A DNA stretch of 10,899 nucleotides from Nitrospirota bacterium. Its GTDB lineage: Bacteria > Nitrospirota > UBA9217. The position numbers and the translations under genes are program-made. Below are positions 1-5,737 of the stretch, piece by piece. The notes beneath the pieces were generated by a model, which saw only the letters and a list, made by a program, of their open reading frames with translations, searched no databases and was not told where the DNA came from. Within the stretch, counting starts at the first letter, position 1. Each line of letters begins with the position of its first letter. Location: assembly GCA_027456925.1 (NCBI GenBank), contig DAIDTZ010000380.1, positions 1 to 10,899 on the forward strand. Direction: 5' to 3'.

Positions 1-1
1 A

Positions 2-682
2 ATGGAAGAAACAGGCCAGCTGTCGTCCACATGCGAAGGATTGCTTAAGGATTTATGCGCTGGCTTAAACGACGCGGCTTCCTATTTGCTGAATTCCATA
101 CTCGAAACCTCCCTGACGAAGTCCTTCTTAGATGATCTGACGTTACTGACGCTCGGTCCTCAGTTGCGAGGCGGGGCCAACGTAAAAAAAGGTGCGCGTG
201 GAATTGTCCTTGTCTTTGATGCTGTCAAAGCAATAGTTGAAGATAATGTGATCAGCACATCTTCGAGGGTAATTGAAATTTTGAATGCGGCATCAAGAAA
301 AGTGTTGATAGAATTTGCGTCAGACCCCGATATTATCATCCGGGAGCAATTGACGCCTGGCGTAGATGACTTTCGAAATATTATTGCCATTGAAATAAAA
401 GGTGGGACGGATTTTTCGAACATTCACAACAGAATCGGCGAGGCTGAAAAAAGCCATCAAAAAGCCAAAGCGCAGGGATATTCCGAGTGCTGGACTGTCG
501 TCAATGTCGACCGGATAGATGTATCGACCGCAAAAAAAGAATCTCCGTCCACGAACCGGTTCTATCGGTTGTCTCAAATAGCGCGCGGCATCGGAGAGGA
601 GTATAAAGATTTTGAAAGCAGAATTCGTTCCCTTACAGGTGTGCCAAGTAAAGCAAAGCCAGCCAGAAATAAGAAAAAGTAA
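2..682 (+). CDS. Type II restriction endonuclease, XcyI-like (probably 5'-partial)
   Basis: A cytoplasmic endonuclease that would cut unmethylated DNA at a short site. The 226 residues carry a PD-(D/E)XK-type core: Pro109-Asp110 in a hydrophobic context, then Glu131-Ile-Lys133 at the end of a beta-strand, followed by GGTDFSNIHNR and GEAEKSHQKA. That last block reminds me of XcyI-family enzymes (CCCGGG cutters), but I recall the family only from memory. The first ATG sits at the window edge with no room for a ribosome site, and XcyI-type enzymes are, as I remember, longer, so the real start is probably upstream. The tail is lysine-rich. No methyltransferase partner is visible; it would be expected to the left. 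The gene is clearly AT-richer (about 43-45% GC by eye) than the minus-strand genes it faces, which fits horizontal transfer. The nuclease class is fairly sure; the XcyI assignment is moderate. Confidence 0.68.
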   Translation: MEETGQLSSTCEGLLKDLCAGLNDAASYLLNSILETSLTKSFLDDLTLLTLGPQLRGGANVKKGARGIVLVFDAVKAIVEDNVISTSSRVIEILNAASRKVLIEFASDPDIIIREQLTPGVDDFRNIIAIEIKGGTDFSNIHNRIGEAEKSHQKAKAQGYSECWTVVNVDRIDVSTAKKESPSTNRFYRLSQIARGIGEEYKDFESRIRSLTGVPSKAKPARNKKK

Positions 683-698
683 AAACCTTTGCTGGTTC

Positions 699-754
699 AG
701 GCTTGTAGCCTTAACCATGCATTAATGGTTCGGTTCAATCTGCAAGATTGAACC
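699..754. terminator. Cluster of three hairpins between convergent genes, likely bidirectional terminator
   Basis: Three inverted repeats follow one another in the 96-bp gap between the converging restriction gene and the sulfopyruvate decarboxylase gene. They are AGGCT/AGCCT (699-703 and 707-711), AACCAT/ATGGTT (713-718 and 725-730) and GGTTCAATCT/AGATTGAACC (732-741 and 745-754, a perfect 10-bp stem with a 3-base loop). On the minus strand a T-run corresponds to 681-685, beyond the leftmost hairpin; the plus-strand side lacks a good T-run. Termination is inferred from position and pairing. Confidence 0.5.
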
Positions 755-778
755 CGCAGTGACCATGGCTGGCAAACC

Positions 779-1924
779 TTACGACCTCAGAAAATTTTCC
801 ACCAGTTTTTTGATCTCAAGATGATTCAGCGGGATGTTTGAAACATCCTTGTTCCCGGGAACAGCCAGGACATGGACAAAGGTCGGCCCTTCTTGCGGTT
901 TCTTCATTGCTTCATTGATCTGTTCGGCGCTCCACACCCTGATCGTTTTCTTAAATCCGAATCCTTGCGCAACAGCTTCCAGGTCCACGCATGCTCCCGT
1001 AAGTGTCGGCTGGTTTCCCGTCGACCCGTAGGCGCCATTGTCGATCGCGATAATCGTCAGGTTTTTGGGAGCGGCATAGGCCGCTGTTGCCAGTGTCCCC
1101 GGATTCATGAGCAGGCTTCCGTCACCGTCGATCACGACGACCTCTTTCGAGGACGTTAGTGAAATGCCCAGTCCAATGGGCGTTGCCATGCCCATGCTCC
1201 CGAGCATGTAGAAGTTCGAAGGCTGGTGTTTGATGTTGTAAAGTTCCTTTGACGGCCAGCCGAGATTGCTCACCACTGCCTTGCCTTCAAGGTACGGTGC
1301 GATGATCTTGATGATATCGTAACGCGTGAGAGTGGGGCGTGGTAAAGGATGCCCGATACATGATGCAGGATCAGCTTTCTTACTTTCATCATGCATCTTG
1401 CTTCCTGCATCCACTTTTATCGATTCGCATTCGGAACCTTCCCACACCTCGGGACTCATCAAGAACGCGTGAATTCTATTCTTGGCGAAGACTTCCTGAA
1501 GTTCCCTTTCCACGCTGCCGATATCATTTCTGGTGTTCAATTTTGAATACGTGATCCCCGCGCCCGCGAGGATCGCGGGAAGCTTTTGCCCCATGGGGAA
1601 CTGGGCCTCGATCTTCTCCTTATAGAACCCACGGCGGCTGATGAAGAGGGCAAGGGGCAGTTCATAGAACGCGGTCAGGGAGAGCAGCGCATTGATCATG
1701 TTCCCGATGCCCGAACTCTGGACGAACATGGCCGGCCGTCTGCCGGCGAGCGCTGCTCCGGCGCAGATGCCGACGCCTTCTTCTTCGCGGGTCAGGGGAA
1801 GGTGGCGGAAGGTCCGGGCGACCATCTCGAGAAGGGTCTTGATCTTCTCACAGGGGAGCGAGGCGGTGAAGTCGACGCCCTTTTTTTTCAATATGGCTAA
1901 CAGGTCTTCTTCAGGATGGGGCAT
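779..1924 (-). CDS. comDE: Sulfopyruvate decarboxylase, fused ComD-ComE
   Basis: Thiamine diphosphate enzyme that decarboxylates 3-sulfopyruvate to sulfoacetaldehyde, an intermediate of coenzyme M synthesis. Of 381 residues, about 1-162 match the alpha (ComD) module, including the REEEGVGICAG segment (46-56) with the glutamate expected to activate the cofactor and the QSSGIGNMINAL stretch. Residues about 197-381 match the beta (ComE) module, with the TPP/metal motif GDGSLLMNPG (267-276) and IDNGAYG (294-300). A hydrophilic linker (about 163-196) joins them. Methanocaldococcus has separate subunits; as I recall, Methanosarcina has a fused gene beside cysteate synthase, the arrangement seen here. 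The start is the ATG at 1922-1924, preceded by GAGGAG (plus-strand 1930-1935) and overlapping the cysteate synthase end by 28 bp, so the pair is probably translationally coupled. Phosphonopyruvate decarboxylase is the closest alternative, but no phosphonate gene is nearby. Confidence 0.85.
   Translation of the reverse strand: MPHPEEDLLAILKKKGVDFTASLPCEKIKTLLEMVARTFRHLPLTREEEGVGICAGAALAGRRPAMFVQSSGIGNMINALLSLTAFYELPLALFISRRGFYKEKIEAQFPMGQKLPAILAGAGITYSKLNTRNDIGSVERELQEVFAKNRIHAFLMSPEVWEGSECESIKVDAGSKMHDESKKADPASCIGHPLPRPTLTRYDIIKIIAPYLEGKAVVSNLGWPSKELYNIKHQPSNFYMLGSMGMATPIGLGISLTSSKEVVVIDGDGSLLMNPGTLATAAYAAPKNLTIIAIDNGAYGSTGNQPTLTGACVDLEAVAQGFGFKKTIRVWSAEQINEAMKKPQEGPTFVHVLAVPGNKDVSNIPLNHLEIKKLVENFLRS
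1362..1411. repeat. 9-bp inverted repeat inside the ComD-ComE linker coding region
   Basis: GATGCAGGA (1362-1370) and TCCTGCATC (1403-1411) form a perfect 9-bp inverted repeat separated by 32 bases, with further CATGATG/CATCATG echoes between them. It falls in the part of the gene encoding the poorly conserved hydrophilic linker joining the alpha and beta modules. It may be the remnant of a short repeat inserted between two formerly separate genes; that origin is inference. Confidence 0.4.
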
Positions 1925-3156
1925 AGCAGCTCCTCGAGCTCTTTATCCGGGATCGCCTTGGAAACGAATTTTGGAATAACGGTGTGCGTTTTTTTGTCCT
2001 TGCGCAGCCTTTTTTCACCGCCGCCGGTAATGTTCAGGAGCACGGTCTCGTTTTTCCTGATCCCGCCTGAGCGGACCGCGTCCTTGAGCACGGCAACGGC
2101 AACACCCGAAGCCGGCACAATATCGATGCCCTCAGCTTGCAAGAACGCCTCCATACCGGCATAGACCGCGTCATTTTCGACACCGTACATTCTCCCGCCT
2201 GTTGCCGTGAGCGCATCGTAAACGCCTCCCGTGACGGAGTAGGCAGGATAGCGCGTCGAAAGAACGCGCGTCGTGATTTGTGAGATCAGCGCAGGGTCCA
2301 GATCTCGGGGAAACAGCGTGCGGCTGTTCTTTTCCCAGGCATGGAGCATGGGCGCAAAGGGCAAATTCTGCCCGAGGTGCAACTTTGGCAGACGCGAACC
2401 GAACCTGCCGTCCTTCACGAACCGCTCGGCCATTTCCCATGCCCCGACAGCGCCGGTGCCGCTTCCCACGGCCTGGACATAATGGTCCGGCAGTTTTCCG
2501 ATCTTTGACATTGCTTCGAGCATCACGATGCCGAGTCCGTCCCGCTTGGCGATGTTCTTCACCCCTCCCTCGAAAGGGAACCCCGTGGCGATTGCAATAC
2601 GTTTCGCAACATCTATCGCGTCCGAATAATCTCCGTCGTTGATCGCGAGTGTGGGTACGACGGACGAGGATTCGAGATACCACATCTCGCCCAGGCACAT
2701 GCGCGGCACCACGATTACGGCAGGGAAGCCTGTTGTTGCGGAGAGATGCGCAAAGGCCCGGGCAGTGTTGCCTGCGGACGCCACGATCAGGCCCTCGATG
2801 TTGTTTTCCCGGGCGTTCTGGAGCACGATTGCCGCTTCGAACTCCTTGAACGTGCAGGTTTCAAGCAACGCGCCTTTTTCGGGCCAGTAGCCGTTGAAGG
2901 CAATAAAGAGGTTCGTAAGTCCGAGCTCGTTTGCGAGGCCCTGCGATCGGTACACGACAGGGCCGGGCTGAGAAATGCTCGGTTCGTGGACCGGAAGCCA
3001 GTTAAATCTCCAGACGCCGCTTGCAGCGCTCTCGGAGAAACGGGTGTCGTGGTACTGGGTAACGAGAAGCGCATCCTTACAATGTTCGCAGAAGGCGCAG
3101 TAGGCATTCTCGAGGATCTTATTGCAGTTTCTGCATTGAATGGAAAAATGGCTCAT
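1897..3156 (-). CDS. Cysteate synthase (PLP-dependent threonine synthase relative)
   Basis: Predicted to convert O-phospho-L-serine plus sulfite to L-cysteate and phosphate, the entry step of the Methanosarcina-type coenzyme M route. The 419-residue length fits. An N-terminal cysteine cluster (Cys8, Cys11, Cys20, Cys23, Cys26) looks like a zinc ribbon. The PLP lysine is probably Lys104 in ETCTFKEFEA, where threonine synthases have GSFKDR. SAGNT (127-131) and the glycine-rich phosphate loop GSGTGAVG (231-238) complete the fold type II active site. A plain threonine synthase is possible, but the altered lysine motif and the overlapping sulfopyruvate decarboxylase gene strongly favour cysteate synthase. 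The ATG start at 3154-3156 follows a weak ribosome site (AAGG, spaced about 9 bases). It lies 63 bp after the HdrD-like gene in the same direction. The transaminase needed next (cysteate to sulfopyruvate) is not in the window. Confidence 0.85.
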   Translation of the reverse strand: MSHFSIQCRNCNKILENAYCAFCEHCKDALLVTQYHDTRFSESAASGVWRFNWLPVHEPSISQPGPVVYRSQGLANELGLTNLFIAFNGYWPEKGALLETCTFKEFEAAIVLQNARENNIEGLIVASAGNTARAFAHLSATTGFPAVIVVPRMCLGEMWYLESSSVVPTLAINDGDYSDAIDVAKRIAIATGFPFEGGVKNIAKRDGLGIVMLEAMSKIGKLPDHYVQAVGSGTGAVGAWEMAERFVKDGRFGSRLPKLHLGQNLPFAPMLHAWEKNSRTLFPRDLDPALISQITTRVLSTRYPAYSVTGGVYDALTATGGRMYGVENDAVYAGMEAFLQAEGIDIVPASGVAVAVLKDAVRSGGIRKNETVLLNITGGGEKRLRKDKKTHTVIPKFVSKAIPDKELEELLCPILKKTC

Positions 3157-3200
3157 AATTTCTTACCTTACCGTAGAGGCGAAAACGAAAAGTTCCTGTT

Positions 3201-3228
3201 GTATTAAATATCTCGACTTTTATATCAA
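3201..3228 (-). promoter_or_regulatory. Possible weak promoter upstream of cysteate synthase
   Basis: On the minus strand TTGATA (plus 3223-3228) and TAATAC (plus 3201-3206) are 16 bases apart and lie about 45 bases before the cysteate synthase ATG, in an AT-rich patch overlapping the end of the HdrD-like gene. The -35 box is good and the -10 box poor. If real it would let the two CoM synthesis genes be expressed apart from the upstream genes. Confidence 0.22.
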
Positions 3229-4422
3229 CCCGCTCACCAGCTCCATGATGTCCGTGATCCGGATCTGGTTCTTGTGTCCCTGCATGGCCTCGTTCACCTT
3301 GGCATAGCAGGCAGGACAGGCGAGGATCAGGCGGTCCGCCTTCTTTGCCACTGCCTCGTCGATCGTTTGCCTGCCCATGGCGATGGCATTTTCGTGAAAC
3401 ACTTTGCGGGCCGCCCCGCCGGAGCCGCAGCACCGGGAGTTCAAACCGTGGCGCTCGAACTCAAGCACCGTGATGCCCGGAATGCTCCGGAGCACTTCGC
3501 GCGGCTCCTCGATCACACCCACGCCCCGGGAGAGATAGCACGGGTCGTGGTAGATTACGGACTCGGAGAGCTTGTTCCTTAATTGAAGCTTCCCGGTCCT
3601 GATCGCCTCGGAAACGTGCTGGGTAATATGCCGGATCTTGAACGGCAGGGCCTCGCCGTAGATCGCGGGCCAGTCCCTGGTCATGATGTTCACGCAGCAG
3701 GGGCAGGAACAGATAAGTTTTTTGACGCCTTTTGCTTTATATCCCTTCACCAGCCTTGTAACCAAATCCTTGAGCAAATCGTGCTGACCGGTGATGAACA
3801 GCGGGAAGCCGCAGCACACTTCTTCCTCCGGGGGCAGCATGGTGAACGGCTCGCCGATCGCGTTCAAAACGAGCACATCACCCTTGACCATGGGCTGAGA
3901 CTCGTAGGCGCCGGTGCATCCCGCATAGTAGGCGATGTCGGAACGATCAGCGACCTTGACCTGTTCCGGGAACCAGGGCTTATAGCGCTCGCCTGCAGGC
4001 TTGTTGTAGGGGTTGCCGGAATTTTTGATAGCTGCCGGCGTTTCCGCCTGAACGCCGATGGGGCCGAGGCCCCGCTTCACCATTTCTTTTCTGAGCATGG
4101 GCCAGAGACGCTGCGTGAAGATGCCGACAGGACAGTTCTGACCGCAGGCGCCGCAGGTGGTGCACTCATACACCGCTTTGGCAAAGTCCTGGAGCAGCTT
4201 TTGGTCCGCCTCCGCCGGGCCGAAGAGCCTGGCCTTGAGGCCGTCGGTGGCGCGGATGAACTCGCGGAACATGCGGATCTTCTCGGGCGGAGACACGGCG
4301 GGGTTGCCGGTCACGTCCTGCACCGGGCAGTGCTTGAGGCACTCGCCGCACTGCGTGCAAGCGTCGAGCTCGAGGACCTGGCGCGCCGAAAGTTCTGTCG
4401 TGAAGGATCGTTTATTTTTCAT
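3220..4422 (-). CDS. hdrD: HdrD-like heterodisulfide reductase subunit (two 4Fe-4S motifs, two CCG domains)
   Basis: Iron-sulfur subunit predicted to reduce, or form, a thiol-derived disulfide with electrons passed from a membrane cytochrome b. Its 400 residues carry two ferredoxin motifs (Cys22/25/28/32 and Cys87/90/93/97). Two complete CCG domains follow: Cys169, Cys203-Cys204, Cys240xxCys243; and Cys295, Cys331-Cys332, Cys369xxCys372. These are the ligands of the non-cubane clusters in HdrB/HdrD. Segments such as LELDACTQCGECLKHCP and GLKARLFGP closely resemble Methanosarcina HdrD as I remember it. DsrK and other quinone-linked CCG proteins are the alternatives. The start overlaps the end of the cytochrome b gene by 11 bp with no clear ribosome site of its own, so it is probably translationally coupled. 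Its place beside coenzyme M synthesis genes suggests a CoM-containing disulfide as substrate; that is inference. Confidence 0.82.
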   Translation of the reverse strand: MKNKRSFTTELSARQVLELDACTQCGECLKHCPVQDVTGNPAVSPPEKIRMFREFIRATDGLKARLFGPAEADQKLLQDFAKAVYECTTCGACGQNCPVGIFTQRLWPMLRKEMVKRGLGPIGVQAETPAAIKNSGNPYNKPAGERYKPWFPEQVKVADRSDIAYYAGCTGAYESQPMVKGDVLVLNAIGEPFTMLPPEEEVCCGFPLFITGQHDLLKDLVTRLVKGYKAKGVKKLICSCPCCVNIMTRDWPAIYGEALPFKIRHITQHVSEAIRTGKLQLRNKLSESVIYHDPCYLSRGVGVIEEPREVLRSIPGITVLEFERHGLNSRCCGSGGAARKVFHENAIAMGRQTIDEAVAKKADRLILACPACYAKVNEAMQGHKNQIRITDIMELVSGLI

Positions 4423-5098
4423 GTATCACCAGACGAAGCGCCTGCTCCCGCTTCCGGGCTTCCAACATGACGAGCGGCGCGGTAAAGATGTGCGTCGGCA
4501 GAAACAGGAGCAAAACCAGGACGAGGCAAAAATGCAGAAGGAACAGGACGCTGCCCGGCGCAGCTGCGGGCGCAAAGTGCACGATTCCGAAGATGAACAA
4601 TTTTACATCGACCAGATCAGGCGTAAACAGCGTGTTCATGACGACGCCGATGGAACTGATAGCCAGCACCAGGCCGAGGAGAAACAGATTCGCCGGGGCC
4701 GCGTACTTTTCAAGCTTTGTCAGAAGCCGGATGACCAGGATATAAAGCAACGCAAAGGGCAGCACGTAGCCGGCGATCAATCCCGGCGTCTGCAGCCACC
4801 ACACCCAGTCCGGGACCGGATCCAAAAAGAACCGCAGATGCCGGAGCACCACGAGCAAAAAAGAAGCGTGGAACACCCACTCGACGATCCAGAGTGCGGT
4901 GTTCACGATGAAGACCCTGCCGAGCAAAACCACATCAAGGACCGTGAGCGCGCACGCTTTCAGCTTCAGGTGAGGCCGCGCAAGCGACCGGTTGTCAAGC
5001 CGCTGCGAAACCTTCCACCAAACGAGCGCATGCCCGATAAATCGAAGCCAGAAGGCCGCATACACTGCATAGGCGGCCACTATCAAAATTTTCCCCAT
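4412..5098 (-). CDS. HdrE/DsrM/NarI-like membrane cytochrome b subunit
   Basis: Integral membrane subunit predicted to carry two b hemes and pass electrons between the quinone pool and the HdrD-like protein whose gene it overlaps. With the start at 5098 it has 228 residues and about five hydrophobic segments (roughly 3-25, 50-68, 73-92, 107-126, 136-156 and 184-206; one may not span). His77 and His87, and His189 and His203, form two pairs reminiscent of the heme ligands of NarI. The frame extends upstream to an ATG at 5125 and a GTG at 5161. I prefer 5098 because the protein then begins directly with the first hydrophobic helix (MGKILIVAAY), as family members do, and because a promoter-like element covers the upstream part. 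No strong ribosome site supports any of the three. HdrE, DsrM and NarI relatives cannot be separated safely by eye. Confidence 0.72.
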   Translation of the reverse strand: MGKILIVAAYAVYAAFWLRFIGHALVWWKVSQRLDNRSLARPHLKLKACALTVLDVVLLGRVFIVNTALWIVEWVFHASFLLVVLRHLRFFLDPVPDWVWWLQTPGLIAGYVLPFALLYILVIRLLTKLEKYAAPANLFLLGLVLAISSIGVVMNTLFTPDLVDVKLFIFGIVHFAPAAAPGSVLFLLHFCLVLVLLLFLPTHIFTAPLVMLEARKREQALRLVIHEK

Positions 5099-5128
5099 GT
5101 GTATGATTGAGTGCCCTTTTTCCATTGT

Positions 5129-5157
5129 ACCATATCGGCAAGTAAGCCGATACGCAA
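5129..5157 (-). promoter_or_regulatory. Candidate promoter with a dyad in the spacer, upstream of the hdrE-like gene
   Basis: Read on the minus strand, TTGCGT (plus 5152-5157) and TATGGT (plus 5129-5134) are separated by exactly 17 bases. The spacer is almost filled by an inverted repeat, TATCGGC/GCCGATA (plus 5133-5139 and 5146-5152, 6-base loop). A dyad between -35 and -10 is a typical place for an operator. A transcript from here would start just before the ATG at 5098. Prediction by eye only. Confidence 0.35.
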
Positions 5158-5193
5158 ACACCCCGGTACGGCGTGGCGGCCGTTAACGACGTC

Positions 5194-5511
5194 TTATTTT
5201 TCTTTCACAAAGACGATGCTCACGTCCTTCGCGACGTTCAGGCCTGCCTCAACTTCTACGGCCTTCAGGATTCCCGACGGCACGGTACAGGCCGCGTGCT
5301 TCAGGTGCTTTGCCGCCGCCTGGTGCACGGGGTTGGCCGGGAACGCGGCAAGCGGCGCAAACCGGTCAAGGACCGCAATGTCCGCGAGCATTTTTTTAAC
5401 CATCTCGCATTCCGTATCCAGCGACACGGCAATCTTGCCGCCAGGGCCTTTTTCCGCCGTGATCGTGACAATATAACCGCACGCGCCGGAATGTACAACG
5501 ACCTTTGTCAT
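5194..5511 (-). CDS. Conserved small three-cysteine protein, possibly DUF6951 family
   Basis: A 105-residue soluble protein of unknown function. It starts MTKVVVHSGACGY, with Cys11, Cys35 (in LDTECEMVKK) and Cys75 (in KHLKHAACTVPSGILKA) as its only cysteines and several conserved-looking histidines (64, 69, 72). I recall similar proteins of about 100 residues encoded beside corrinoid methyltransferase genes in acetogens, sulfate reducers and methanogens, and believe the family is DUF6951, but cannot confirm this here. There is no signal peptide or membrane helix. AGAGGT lies just upstream of the ATG and supports the start. It sits between the corrinoid activator and the HdrE-like gene, all in one direction. 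The three cysteines and histidines could bind a metal or cluster; this is a guess. Confidence 0.65.
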   Translation of the reverse strand: MTKVVVHSGACGYIVTITAEKGPGGKIAVSLDTECEMVKKMLADIAVLDRFAPLAAFPANPVHQAAAKHLKHAACTVPSGILKAVEVEAGLNVAKDVSIVFVKEK

Positions 5512-5598
5512 AATACCTCTTGCCCTCGTAAGAACCTTGAAGGAAGAAAGGACAGGAAGGACCGGGGAAAGAAATGCCTTCCTGCCCCTGCAACCTCG

Positions 5599-5626
5599 TT
5601 ATCTTCGGAAGGGACTCCGGAGATAA
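5599..5626. terminator. Hairpin in the gap between the activator and small-protein genes
   Basis: TTATCTTCGGA (5599-5609) pairs with TCCGGAGATAA (5616-5626) through an 11-bp stem with one wobble pair and a 6-base loop. It lies in the 226-bp gap before the small three-cysteine gene. There is no T-run directly after it on the minus strand, so it could equally be an attenuator, an RNA processing site or part of the neighbouring repeat. Nothing protein-coding is visible in this gap. Confidence 0.35.
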
Positions 5627-5650
5627 TCTTAAAACAAGAAAAATTTTTTG

Positions 5651-5730
5651 TCACCGGGATCGCAGAGGACACCGAGGAGCTTCATTACTATTTAAAATTG
5701 CTTTCTCCGCGCTCTCTGTGACCACTGTGG
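5651..5730. repeat. Imperfect inverted-repeat element with CCACNG ends, copy 1
   Basis: The left arm (5651-5680) and the reverse complement of the right arm (5701-5730) share the pattern CAC..GGATC.CAGAGG.CAC.GAG. They flank an AT-rich centre. The right arm, starting CCACAGTGGTCACAGAGAG on the minus strand, lies 7 bases beyond the stop of the RACo-type gene. Both arms resemble those of the element at 7758-7866, so the two are probably members of one dispersed intergenic repeat family. Confidence 0.5.
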
Positions 5731-5737
5731 CGATACT

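Noticed and set aside
1897..3156. Ordinary threonine synthase
   Set aside because: The PLP-lysine segment reads TCTFKEF rather than GSFKDR, no other threonine pathway gene is nearby, and it overlaps a sulfopyruvate decarboxylase gene.
3583..4470. Long plus-strand open frame (295 codons)
   Set aside because: It lies wholly opposite the HdrD-like gene, whose motifs are unambiguous. The predicted protein has low-complexity, Arg/Gly/Ala/His-rich composition typical of an antisense shadow in GC-rich DNA.
4157..5110. Plus-strand open frame (317 codons) across the hdrD/hdrE junction
   Set aside because: It is antisense to two well-supported genes. The charged, Gln/Arg/Lys-rich translation is what a membrane protein gene gives when read backwards.
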